Assembly: GCF_024166365.1 (NCBI RefSeq)
Contig: NC_064819.1
Span: 203,633,293-203,697,292, forward strand
Length of the DNA stretch: 64,000 bases
Reading direction: 5' to 3'
DNA from: Elephas maximus indicus
Taxonomy: Eukaryota > Chordata > Mammalia > Proboscidea > Elephantidae
The translations under genes were made by a program, and so were the position numbers. Position 1 is the stretch's first letter. Each line of letters opens with the position of its first letter. The notes under the pieces were generated by a model that saw only the letters and a program-made list of their open reading frames with translations, made no database searches and was not told the DNA's origin. Shown piece by piece: positions 30,095-41,039 of this stretch.

Positions 30095-32805
30095 GCACCA
30101 CATTTTGAGCAGTACTGAATGACATCTCTCATACTTGTCTAAGCAGCTTCAGTATGAATTCCTTCAGGGAGGTATCTATTCACTAAAGTACTACTCCAAA
30201 TATTAGAAAGCTCTTTGTAAATTGAACAGAAATCTGGAACCTTGAACTTTTCCTTACTGCTTCTAACTCTCTCTTAAGTTATATAGACAAGATCTTTCTC
30301 TTTTTATGCAATAGTCCATCAAATATTTAAAAGTAGCTGTGTCTCACTTTAGCCTTCCAATTCCAGTTGACAGGCCTTCTTCCCTTTCACTGCTCCTCGT
30401 GAAATGGTTTTAGGTCTTTTTACCACGGTCATTCTGCCCCAGAAGACATCCTCTTTGACATGGGAGTTAACCCCCTGGGAGATCCCAGATCAGGGCCAGA
30501 TAATAGCTACTGAAATAAGGAACTGGTTTTGAGGTACAGATCTCAGGGAGGACTGCCAGCATGTTTCCAGATGTAATTAAAATATTTCCAAGGACCTTTA
30601 AGCCTAATATACTTTGAAAGCAAAACATGCCCTGTTACTCAGATGCTTTTTTATCCCAAAAAGTCCTAATTCACTTTTATAATTATATACCCATTTGGGA
30701 AAATCATCACATATGAGCTTTCTTTCTACATCAAAATCTAATTACTCTGTGTCCTTGTGGCATTTAAGTTAAACAAATGTCATTCCTCCAAATCTCATTT
30801 ACTTATGAATGAGTCTTTATGACTATTTGTTTAAAAAATCTCCTACATGTTGAAGCTGATCCTGTTAAATTCAAAGTCATCAAGAATTCCTTTTTGCTCT
30901 TTGCATTGTTATCATGCAAGTATAACCTATAATTCTTCATGATTCTCAAGGACCAAAGTATTCACAGGAAATGCTCTCTGTCACTTATACAGTATATTTT
31001 AAGCACAAGCTTATATAAATCCATTAATAAATACATACACTGCAGCAGTTTATAAGCAATGCCCTATAACTAACTCACGTAGCTTTAGGTAGTTCACAGA
31101 AGTGAGGAAATTCATTATCAGCTGTCAATCCTGCCAAATCTTCAAGAGACACCTCTGTCATCTGGCAGAAAGTTGGAGGCTGAAGACTTGATCAGCACCT
31201 TAGGCTTTGTCTTCTGGCTGAGTCCACAATGGACTTTTTGGTTCTTTTCCTCTTTCACTGGGATAAGAATTTAGAAGGATATCTCTAACAGGCTACAGAC
31301 CTTGGTAGTGTGACTGGGAGGAGGCAAATGGATAATGATATGGCAAGGACAGCAGAACAGCATTATTGAATTTTTAAATGTTTTGTTATGGAACATTTCA
31401 AGCATACACAAAAGTAAAGAAAATGCTATAATAAACCCATATGTACCTCTCATCCAGCTTCAGCAATTATCAATATTTTGCAGTTCTTATTTCCACACCC
31501 CCTCTTTTTTGACTGGAATATGTAAAAGCATATCCCAGAAATCATGACTTTTTACCTATAGCGGAATTTCTTTTTGTGAATTTCATATAATTTCATACGA
31601 ATTTATAAAATTCCATCTATAGAGTATTTCTTTATAATGCATTTCTAATCGATGACATCTTTTTATCATCATCAGGGTATTATCACAAGGAACAATTTTA
31701 ACAACAATTGGATTTATTGCAGTTTAATGAAGGTTATTAAAGTTTATTTAGTAAATGACAGCATGTACATTTTGAAAAACAAAATGAGCAATGGCACTGT
31801 TTTGCAGACAGAACAATTTGGGGCTGATGATTTAAAAAGACATCCTTTAAAATTATAAGCCCCACAAAATCAATGGAACTTATCTTCACTTACTTAAATC
31901 TCTATAGTTTTATTTTGGGAGCGGCATCTTAAAAAAATTATTTTTCTAATAGAAGTATTATTTTCTTTCAGCTTCTTTCCAATGCGTTCCAGGAGGCAAA
32001 AGAGAGAAAGTTCCTTTGCCTGATAGGATTGAAAGTATGGGAGTGTAAAAGTGGAGAGAAGAGGATTGCCTCTAGAAGGCAATGCTTAAATCCCTACAGT
32101 TTTGCAAACTAGAATTATCGTGACATGTTGTCATTTGAATATTAGAAGATGGGGTGTATCAGAATATCACATTTCGGGAGATGTCAGATGTCCAGAAATT
32201 TTGGACAGGCTCTGGAGAATGAACCTGGAAACAAACCATTAACAGTTCTGCTGTATGAGAAATAAGCCAAAGTCTTAAGTCTACCCAAAGCCTCCAATTA
32301 GTGGCAAGGTGGAATAGTGGTGAAGATTGCTAGAAAGGAAACAGTTATTTTTTTTTTTTTCTCCATTCTACCTTACCCTGATTTAAAGGACATTGGCCCA
32401 AAATAAATAAATATGTACACCTATACATAAACAGTTTTCAAATCCCCTGTAATAATGATAAAGAAAAAATAAATCCGAGAATGTAGATTTCTCCTTAATT
32501 TATTTTTTACTTTTTCATAATAATTTACATATGACTTTCCATAAAGCACTTTGGCAGTGTGTGCTGAAGTCATTAGTTCTTCCTGAAATACAACAGACAT
32601 TCTCAAAATGACTCTGTCTTACTAACCAGGAAAGCTGGTTTTCTCCCATCTCATGTTGTACGAATTCAAAAGTGAGCAGGAACACTTTATATCTAAGGAA
32701 ATGAAATTTTGTCTGTTAAGCTGCTTTAGAGAGGCTTTAGAAAAGATCATTATCACAGGATATAACGCCATCCTGCAAATACTAACTTTGAGTTCGGTTC
32801 TTTGT
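30095..32805. other. Long intron stretch, mostly unassigned
   Basis: No exon was recognised. The segment around 31370-31560 (GGAACATTTCAAGCATACAC, then CCCATATGTACCTCTCATCC) resembles an old L1-associated or other ancient repeat. The rest is AT-rich and unassigned. Confidence 0.45.
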
Positions 32806-32807
32806 AT

Positions 32808-33020
32808 CCAGAGCCCCTGGGTAGTAGTAGTACAATGGTTAAGCCCTTGACTACTAATCAAAAGGTTGGCAGTTCGAACCCACCTAGAGGCTAATCAGAA
32901 GACAGGCCTGGCAATCTGTTTCTGAAAGCCACAGCCTTGAAAACTCTATGGAGTACAGTTCTTCTCGTGGGGTCAACATGACTTGACATGGACTCATCGA
33001 CAGTGGGTTTTTTTTTTTTC
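32808..33020 (+). mobile_element. AfroSINE (longer subtype)
   Basis: Plus-orientation copy: head CAGAGCCCCTGGGTAGTAGT, B-box-like GTTCGAACCC, tail CAACATGACTTGACATGG and a T-run. Confidence 0.92.
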
Positions 33021-33074
33021 CTTTGAATCCAGGAGGAAGAAAAGTCTTCTTCCATTGTTTCTCCTTGATGGGTT

Positions 33075-33700
33075 TATTATATTCAACACATATTTACTGA
33101 GCATTTGCTTAAATCTAAGATGCTACTCTGGCTGTTATAAGGACACAAAGAAAACTCGTTGTTCTCTAGGACCTTATATTTCTAATGGGGAGCAGGACAA
33201 AGGCATCTACAAAACAAGATATGAAACCCGAGACTGAGGATCTCTAAACATTTAGTGGAGTTTACTGAAGGAAGCAACAGTGTGGGCTAAATTGTCCAGC
33301 AAGGTTTAAGGAGGAGGTAGTACTTAAGTAGGTTTTTTAACATACTGGCAATAGCTGGATTGGTGTTCAAGTGAATGAGACAGCAGAAACAAAGGTGTGG
33401 GAGCAAAACTTAACAAATATGCTTGGGCAACAGTTTGATTGAACAATTCCTTAAAAATAGAGGCTTATGGGAGAAATGATTGGAAACACTGTGGAAGCTG
33501 AATGGTGGAAGGCTTTGGATGTCCATGTGTCCACTCTGAGGATTCAGGGGCCTCGGCAGTTTGTATGAAAAACCAGACTTCGAAAAGACTGGAGCTGAGG
33601 AGATTAGGAGGAAGCTGCAGTAGTAGCAGAGGAAAGGTGATAAGAGCATAAACCAGATGGTGACTCTGAAAACTGAAAGGAAGGAATGGGTATGATTGTT
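33075..33700 (-). mobile_element. L2 LINE 3' region
   Basis: TTCAACACATATTTACTGAG, followed by the block TATTTCTAATGGGGAGCAGG and later GAATGGTGGAAGGC-type sequence, follows the L2 3' end in reverse orientation. Confidence 0.6.
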
Positions 33701-34440
33701 ACGACATGATGAATGACTGACAATGAGGGAAGAGTCCAAAAGATTTCAGAATTTTGGAACTTGGTGACTGAGAGGATGGTCCAATGTGATACAAGCTGCC
33801 CCAGGTCTCCGGGAGCTAGAGGAACCACATTGTGCTGTGGTCAAGTGGGCATGGTATGCCTACAGGGCACACATGGGCCCTTGTTATGTGCTGGGCCTGT
33901 AATCCTCCTGGAAGCAGCACTTGCTCCATTCCTGACACACCCAGGCCACGTCACCTTTGGGTGCTGAGTGATGAGGCTTCACTCACACAGTGGTGGGGAG
34001 GACGAATCCTCTTGTCTCTACCCCTGGAGTACAATCCTTCATTTCACTTGTGGTTGAAGGGAGAATGTGCCTACACTGTCTCACTACAGCAAACATGCCT
34101 ACAGTTTGCTTATCTGGTATCACCAACCTCCACCCTCATAAAGATGACAGTTCGGACAAGGACAGCAGGAGTCTGGTCAAGAGATTACTGCAGGGTCAGA
34201 GATCAAGAGTCTTATCATTCTGGTCTCCATGAGCTAATGATTTATCCACATTCAGTTGCTTAACATTAATTAAATCCATATAGCATGGAGTATAGAAGCT
34301 ATTCTTGACCCCTGGAAGACCAATTCCAAGCAACTAGACAAACGTGCTTCCTTTTGTGGCTTTATTTCACTTGCAGCCTTGTTAGCTTTGGTATTTTTTA
34401 GTTTGACCCTTGTGATATTGAATTGCTTAAGGCAATCCAC
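33700..34440. other. Unassigned segment with a 143-codon open frame
   Basis: This patch is less AT-rich than its surroundings. The plus-strand frame at 33832-34263 has no recognisable domain and overlaps other frames of similar length, so it is not called a gene. Confidence 0.4.
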
Positions 34441-34574
34441 CAGCTAACTCATTTCACTTATTTACGTTTCTTGCTTAGCCCAGGAAGCATTTGAGTTTCA
34501 ACCCCTGGTCTACGCAAGGTGAAGAAACTCAGGTCAAACCTCTGTTAAATCAGATGCTTTCTATTTCTTACACC

Positions 34575-34730
34575 AGTAGTAGTTCAGAGAATCAGAGTTT
34601 TGGGAGCTGAAAGAGATCTTTTCTCACCTGTTCCTTGTTTCATGGATGAGAAAACTGAAGACTGGAGGATAGTGTAGCTTGTTTAATTAGTGACCGATTT
34701 AGGGCTAGTATCCAAGCCTGAACTGTTACA
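34575..34730 (-). mobile_element. MIR-type SINE
   Basis: CATGGATGAGAAAACTGAAG followed by TAGTGACCGATTTAGGGCTA matches the MIR core in reverse orientation, moderately diverged. Confidence 0.6.
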
Positions 34731-34799
34731 TTTTAATATGTCAGCTCAGAACTGATACTGGTTTCTTAAAACTCAAATTTATCCTCACTTTAAAAATTA

Positions 34800-34985
34800 A
34801 TACCCTTACTCATTTTATTCAATTAATAATTACTGCTAATCTGTTGTATAGTAGTCATGGTGCTAGGAGCCATGGACATAAATCTGACCCAAATGGACAA
34901 GTACCTGTTCTCATGGAAATTATTTTCAATGGTGACTATTTAGACGAGAGCTATGGAGGTAACAACTAGGGTGACACGAGGCGAT
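34800..34985 (-). mobile_element. L2 LINE 3' fragment
   Basis: TAGTCATGGTGCTAGGAGCC and GTACCTGTTCTCATGGAAAT follow the reverse of the L2 terminal region. Confidence 0.5.
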
Positions 34986-35044
34986 CATATACCTAAAAAG
35001 ATACATGGTCCTTTCAGATGCTGTGGGAATCCATCTTTTTATAC

Positions 35045-35245
35045 AGGAGTCCTTGGGTGATGCAAACAGTTAATGTGCTTTCCTACTAACCAAAAGATTG
35101 ATGGTTTGAGGCCTTCTGGGGGGGCCTTGGAAGAAAGCGCTGACTATCTACCATTGAAAACCATATGGAGCACAGTTCTACCCTGACATACATGGGATCA
35201 CATGAGTTGGAGTTGACTTGATGGCAACTGTATTGGTTCTTCTTA
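35045..35245 (+). mobile_element. AfroSINE
   Basis: Plus-orientation copy: head GGAGTCCTTGGGTGATGCAA, tail GAGTTGGAGTTGACTTGATG. Confidence 0.9.
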
Positions 35246-35669
35246 TATATTTTTCAATAATATCACTAGAACTGATGGTCAGATACGTGCATTTGTAAGT
35301 TAAAACACAAAGCAACCTAGGCACACAAATTTGGGTTGACCAGAAAACTGCTTTTCAACATTTCTAACACGAGTCTTGGAGCTGAGCTGTCTAGTGCCAA
35401 GTGTATACACACATTCCACGTTACTGATTTACCTTTTCCCACCTGGCCCTGTAAGCATTTGAGTTTTGGCCCAGAATTTACACAAGGCCGAGATACCTAG
35501 CTCAAATCTTAATATATTTCATACCCTAGTATAAAAATGACATTCTTAAATACAAATTATTTATGACATGGTGTTTGTAGACTGTGCCTGCCTCAGAGAA
35601 GGAAATCAATATATGTTTATTGACTACGTCATGAATTTGGTAGGAGTCAAAAAATGTTAAAGTAGTCAA

Positions 35670-35770
35670 AGTTAATATATCACAGAATCATAGTATTTCA
35701 TGGGTAAAAAGGACTAAAATGACAGTTTGACCTGCTTATTTAATAGATGGGGAAACATAAACAGGTAAAG
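35670..35770 (-). mobile_element. MIR-family fragment
   Basis: CACAGAATCATAGTATTTCA followed by AGATGGGGAAACATAAACAG is typical of MIR/MIR3 in reverse. Confidence 0.5.
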
Positions 35771-35799
35771 TGACTTATGGTAGGTTACACCGATAACCA

Positions 35800-35862
35800 A
35801 AAAAAAAAAAAAAAAATACACCAAACCCATTGCTGTAGATGCCAACTCAGCGAGCATATGAC
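35800..35862 (-). mobile_element. AfroSINE tail fragment
   Basis: A run of A followed by CCAAACCCATTGCTGTAGAT is only the 3' end of a minus-orientation SINE. Confidence 0.55.
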
Positions 35863-35865
35863 ACA

Positions 35866-36468
35866 GATGTTGTTGTTAGGTGCCATCAAGTTGGCTCCAA
35901 CTCATAGCGATCTTATGTACAACAGAACAAAACAGTGCCCGATCCTGTACCGTTCTCACAATTGTTGCTGTTTGAGACCATTTTTGCAAGCCACTGTGTC
36001 AATCCATCACATTGAGGGTCTTTTTCTTTTTCACTGACCCTCTACTTTACCGAGCATGATGTCCTTCTCCAGGGGCTGGTCCCTCCTGATAACGTGTTCA
36101 AAGTATATGAGACAAAGTCTCCCCATCCTCGTTTCTCAGGAGCATTTTGGCTGTATTTCTTCCAAGACAGATTTGTTCATTCTTCTGGCAGTCCATAGTA
36201 TATTCAGTATTCTTTGCCAACACCATAATTCAAATGCATTAATTCTTCTTCTGTCTTCCTTATTTATTGTCCCGCTTTCTCATGCATATGAGGTGATTAA
36301 AAATACCATGGCTTGGATCAGGCATACCTTAGTCCTCAAAGTAACAATTTTGCTTTTTAAAACTTTGAAGAGGTCTTTTGCAGCAGATTTGCCCACTGCA
36401 ATGCATCATCTAATTCCTTAACTGCTACTTCCATGGGTATTGATTGTGGATCCTAGTAAAATGAAATG
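35866..36468 (-). mobile_element. RTE LINE, 5'-truncated (3' 600 bases)
   Basis: Starting GTTGTTGTTAGGTGCCATCA, the sequence is the reverse of the RTE 3' end, covering the C-terminal coding region and short UTR seen intact in order at 43560-44190 (shared blocks such as GAGCATGATGTCCTTCTCCA). All frames are broken. Confidence 0.9.
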
Positions 36469-36589
36469 ACACGTACCCTATGACACAGGTAGTCAGGTGT
36501 TATTTACATTGCTTATGATACACCCAATGTAGTTAAGAGAAGCCTCCTTGAATTTGTTTTAAGGAAAGATAGTGTAAATCATTAGACAT

Positions 36590-36735
36590 AGCTATTTTGA
36601 AGGTGGACTTTGGAGTCAGACAGACCCAGAATAAAATTATGGCAACCCCAGACTTTATAATGTATGTGACCCTGAGCAAGTTACTTAATCTTTCTTAGCC
36701 TTAGTCTCTTCTTTGGTAAAATTAGGCTATCATTA
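36590..36735 (+). mobile_element. MIR SINE
   Basis: GACTTTGGAGTCAGACAGAC, GTGACCCTGAGCAAGTTACT and TTAGTCTCTTCTTTGGTAAA are three MIR core blocks in order. Confidence 0.85.
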
Positions 36736-37009
36736 AGGTTAAGCTTAGGGTTAGTTCTCTCTAGGGTTCGATAATGATCATCCCTGGTTATGCAAGCAGA
36801 CATGTCAGTAGAAATATAGTGACTTAGAATGAAGTCTGGAAGAGATAAAATCTTTATTTTAAAAATTTGCTCTGTTAATAGTAAAAAAAAAAAAAAAATG
36901 GTTAAAATGGTAAATTTTATGTTAGATATAGTTTACCACAATTAAAAAAAATAGGAAAAAATTGCTCTGTTAATTGAATAATCTATACTGCAAATAGTAT
37001 CAACAAGAG

Positions 37010-37330
37010 TAAAAAGACATCTTGCCAGGCATTGTGCTTACTGGGTCTTCAAACTGGGACTGTCTTTGCTCAGATAGCCACATAATTCTCATCTCCTCTA
37101 GGTCTCTGCTGAAATGTCACCTTCTTAGTGAAGCTTTTCCTGACACCCTGGTAAAAATGGAAACTTCCTTCACCACTCTTGCTTCATTTTTCTCCATGTC
37201 TCTTATCACCTTCTAATATGTGATTTTCTTATTCATTTCATTCATGGTCTCTTGTAATTTCCATTAGTACTAAATGGATGCTTGGCACACAGTAGGCATC
37301 CAGTAAGCATTTGTTGAATGAATGAGTTAT
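37010..37330 (+). mobile_element. L2 LINE 3' end
   Basis: AGGTCTCTGCTGAAATGTCA, TTCCTGACACCCTGG and the terminal GGCACACAGTAGGCATCCAG with TTTGTTGAATGAATGAG are diagnostic of the L2 3' end. Confidence 0.9.
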
Positions 37331-37499
37331 TAATCCCTAAATAATTAAAAATTAGAATAATAAATTCTCAACTTGAGCTATTAAAATTAAGGGAAATAGT
37401 CATTATGCCAAAATGTTGTGATTTAACACATGTGTCTAAGTTTCCCTAGTGTTTTAATCCTTCAGAATTCCTGGTGCTGGAGTGCTGAAGTGATTTCGA

Positions 37500-37708
37500 A
37501 AGAGAACAAAAAAGTCGTCACCGAGCCAGTTCTAACTCATAGCGACCTCATGTGTGTCAGAGTAGAACTGTGCTTAATGGCGTTTTCAAAAGCTGATTTT
37601 TCAGAAGTAGATTGTTGGGCTTTTCTTCTGAGGTGTCTCTAGGTAGATTTGGACCTCCAACCTTTGTTAGCAGCCAAGCACTTTAACCATTTGCATCACA
37701 TGCGGGTT
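37500..37708 (-). mobile_element. AfroSINE
   Basis: Minus-orientation longer-subtype copy with GTGTGTCAGAGTAGAACTGT and a head near CATTTGCATCACATG. Confidence 0.88.
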
Positions 37709-38059
37709 AACTCAGAGTAGTCGCTGTCTTCATAAATGACTTACTAGCAGCAAGGCTGTGACTTGGCTTGATGTTTAGCTCCCTAACCTTGAGATTCAAT
37801 TCAAATTTTTTCTTTTCATGAAGATATAGTGTTTAGGCTATTGTCTTCTACCAAATATGCTTGTTAGGATAAAAGTTATTAACCATGGGATGTTTTCATT
37901 TTTCAGACTCTTTGACTTTTTTTTTTTTTTTGACTATAACATAATATCCGGCCAGAAAAAAATGATCTTCAGACCTATTTGCAGAGACTCAGGCTCAATT
38001 AAATAAATCGTTTGTATTTGTCCAAGAACTGTGACTAGATTTTCTTTCCCCCTTCCAAG

Positions 38060-38215
38060 GCACATTGATTGTCGGTGGCTCTCAATGATGGCTGCACGTT
38101 ATAATGAGGAAGTTAAAAAATAAAATACCAGTGCTAGGCCCCCACCAAGGGGGCCAGGTTATCAGTATATTTTCAAGCTCCCCAAGTACCGCTAATGTGT
38201 TTAAGCCAACTGCTG
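38060..38215 (+). mobile_element. MER5-type hAT DNA transposon relic
   Basis: GGTGGCTCTCAATGATGGCT, the central GCTAGGCCCCCACCAAGG and TATTTTCAAGCTCCCCAAGT match the short non-autonomous MER5 (hAT-Charlie) pattern. Confidence 0.75.
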
Positions 38216-38269
38216 CCAGAAGTAACATGGATTCAGTGGTGTTCATCCTGGTACAGATAAGAAACTAAG

Positions 38270-38368
38270 TATGCTTTTTCAGGATCAATGCATCTATAAG
38301 GATAATATAAGAAGTGTGGCTATTTCAGGATCAGTGTACTCTACAAGGACAATATAAGAAGTGATTTC
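38270..38368. repeat. Diverged tandem duplication, about 50-base unit
   Basis: The phrase TTCAGGATCAATGCATCTAT with AAGGATAATATAAGAAGTG recurs about 52 bases later as TTCAGGATCAGTGTACTCTA with AAGGACAATATAAGAAGTG. Confidence 0.8.
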
Positions 38369-38369
38369 T

Positions 38370-39705
38370 AGGCCTAGGGTAAACAATGAAAGTTCCTAGG
38401 CTTTACGGGGAAAAGAGACATGTTGTTCATATCTCTCATCGCAAATTACACTATATTCATTAGTACTTTTTTCCCTTGAGTCTACCTCCAAAAAGATATT
38501 TCACAGGAGGGAAAAAAGAGAAAATCTGGATCTGGATTTTATGTTTGATTCTAGGGGAAATGTGCCTACTGTGTCCCTAACCAGAACCTACACCCGATTC
38601 CAGGTCAACGTGATGTTATAATTTGCTCTATTCCATAATTCTCAATGTTTAATTTTCTTTTAGGAAAAACATCAGATATTCAATCTTCCTATAACACTTT
38701 AGCTGTAGACTCTGAACTGTCAAAAGCAATTGTCAACAGATACATAGTTTCTGTTTTCCGCTGTGAATGAAACCAGACATCTCCATTTAAACGTGCACTG
38801 TTTTTCTCATGCAGTAGGTTAACTGTACAGTATTTAATGGTCTGTAGGGCTAAAATATTTCTTGTATACCTTGGCTTGCACCAAGAGTGTTTCTGCAAAA
38901 CTAGTTAATAATTCGGCCATCCCCAGAGTCTGGGATGTTGAGTTAATTTTTCACAGAGGTTCCCAGATGTGCTGGAAGACTCACTCATAGCAGATCCTGC
39001 CAATAAATATATTTTTACTTTTTTTAGATTTCATTTGACCTTTCTTGTATTTGATATGAAACACACGTCTAAAACACTACCTGACAAATATGAAATACAA
39101 TTTTTGCATAAGTAGAAACATCATAAATACCTTTTTGACACAGTTTTGAATGGTAGAGATGGAAAGTTTTCATTGTGAAACTGGGCTAGCATTTAGCCAA
39201 GTTAATCATACATCTTGATAATGATTCTTTCTCCAGCATCTCTTTGGTAGGTCATTAGGCCAATGGAGAAATAAGCAGGAGGATATCCAGGGAATGGAAA
39301 ACATCTATACAACATGTAGAGAAGTGAATAGGTTTACTAAGGACTGAATTTCAGCTTGAAGAGGTGCAGATTCTGAGCTCAGCCAGATGGCTTGAGCTCT
39401 TAACCTCTGAGAAGCAAGCAGAATAACAATGCGAGTTTGTGAGCATTCCAAGAAGATCCTTTATTATAGTTGCTTCTTTTTGCAAGTATTTTCCGTGGCA
39501 TTTCCACATGTTTTCTCTCTCGGTGTTTTGGCAGGTCATCATATGCAGCTTTACTTACTTTCCTTTCTGTCTCTATTTTCTTTTTCTACTTCTTTTTCGG
39601 AGGGCTGTAGAAAACACTGCAATTCATCACGAATGTCCTTCATCCTTATGTGAAAGAAATTTCTGTTTTATCATTCTTTATGCCCAGGTCCAGCCTTAGA
39701 GATCC
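38370..39705. other. Intron stretch without recognised feature
   Basis: No exon, RNA gene or clear repeat was recognised. Short open frames near 39429-39699 have no motif. Confidence 0.45.
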
Positions 39706-39707
39706 TA

Positions 39708-39950
39708 TACCAAAAAAAAAAAAAAAAACCCAAACTCGTTGCTGTCAAGTCGATTCCGACTCACAGCTACCCTATTCTACAGGACAGACTAGAACTGCCC
39801 CGTAGGCTTTCCAAAGCTGTAATCTTTACGGAAGCAGACTGCAAAGCAGCTGGTGGGTTTTTTGCTGCCACAGAGCAGCTGGTGGGTTCAGACCACCAAT
39901 TTTTTCAGTTAACAGCTGTGTGCTTAACCACTGCACCACCAGGATTTCTT
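39708..39950 (-). mobile_element. AfroSINE with internal duplication
   Basis: Minus-orientation copy with a long A-run at its left edge. AGCAGCTGGTGGGTT occurs twice (about 39846-39860 and 39875-39892), showing a small internal tandem duplication. Confidence 0.9.
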
Positions 39951-40199
39951 AAAGATCCTATAGTATTTATGAAATAAATTCATGGATGCAGAGCCTGGTC
40001 ATAGATAAAACAAGTTGTGTTTGACATTTTAGACATTTGACGGCAAGAGGCTGCACTGAGTAATGAATAATGCTGCCTTTAGCTGTTATAAAGAAGTAAA
40101 TGCCACTGAGATCTGGTACTGAAGTTTTCCTATACCTAAAACATCAAGCATTTTAACTAACATTATATTTATTTCACAATAATAATTACAAAAAATATA

Positions 40200-40320
40200 T
40201 TTATGGAATGTTTACAATGGGCCAGGCACATTTATTATCTCAGTTAATTCTCAAAATAAACTCTGGGCACTCATAGTATAAACTTTTTGGGTAAAGGGAA
40301 ACAAGGACAAGTTAACCTTC
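40200..40320 (-). mobile_element. MIR SINE fragment
   Basis: TTTACAATGGGCCAGGCACA and TATCTCAGTTAATTCTCAAA are MIR blocks in reverse orientation. Confidence 0.65.
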
Positions 40321-40647
40321 AAATTATTTTCCCAACTGTTAAGCCTTTAGATTGAAGAAAATGTAGAATTTCTTAACATTTGCCACTTAGAAAAGGAATA
40401 TTCTCTTGTTACAAGATGCAAGTTGCTCATAATCTTTATATATGAGCTTTGAAGATTAAAATTTAAGGGACTGACTTAATCTATTCTTCACCAGTATGAC
40501 TTAGAATCACATGGGAGACTGCTAATATGCACTTTTATGTACTTAAATAATACATAAATATATATTTAAATGTGTACTATTAAGATACATAAACCATATA
40601 AAAAATCCAGTGCCATCGAGTCTTAAGATTAAATACCCATGTTTAAA

Positions 40648-40832
40648 ATGCACCCTGGTGGCCTAAGCACTCGGCTGCTAACCGAAAGGTCAATGATTTG
40701 AACCCACCAGTGGCTCTGCAGGAGAAAAGACCTGGCAATCTGCTCCCATAAAGATTATGCCTCAGAAACTCTACTCTGTCCTGCAGGTTCGCTATGAGGC
40801 TTAATCGACTCAGTGGCACAAAACAACAACAT
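40648..40832 (+). mobile_element. AfroSINE
   Basis: Plus-orientation copy: head CACCCTGGTGGCCTAAGCAC, tail TTAATCGACTCAGTGGCAC and a CAA-repeat end. A minus-strand tail scrap lies just before, near 40598-40622. Confidence 0.9.
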
Positions 40833-41039
40833 TTTCGAAATAGTACATCTGAAACATCAATTTCAGATAAATAATGGTGGCATGTTTCTGTAGTTAACAT
40901 ATCAAAGAAGATAGTCTCTCTTAATATTAGATCATTCAGACATATACATATTGCAGTTGACACTTACTGAGTACTGTTAGCACACTTTTCTATGTGCTTT
41001 TCCATTAATTAACTCACTTTACCACCACTCATCTCTCAG

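Noticed and set aside
33832..34263. A 143-codon plus-strand open frame
   Set aside because: No initiator context, domain or splice structure is seen. A second overlapping frame of similar length suggests chance.
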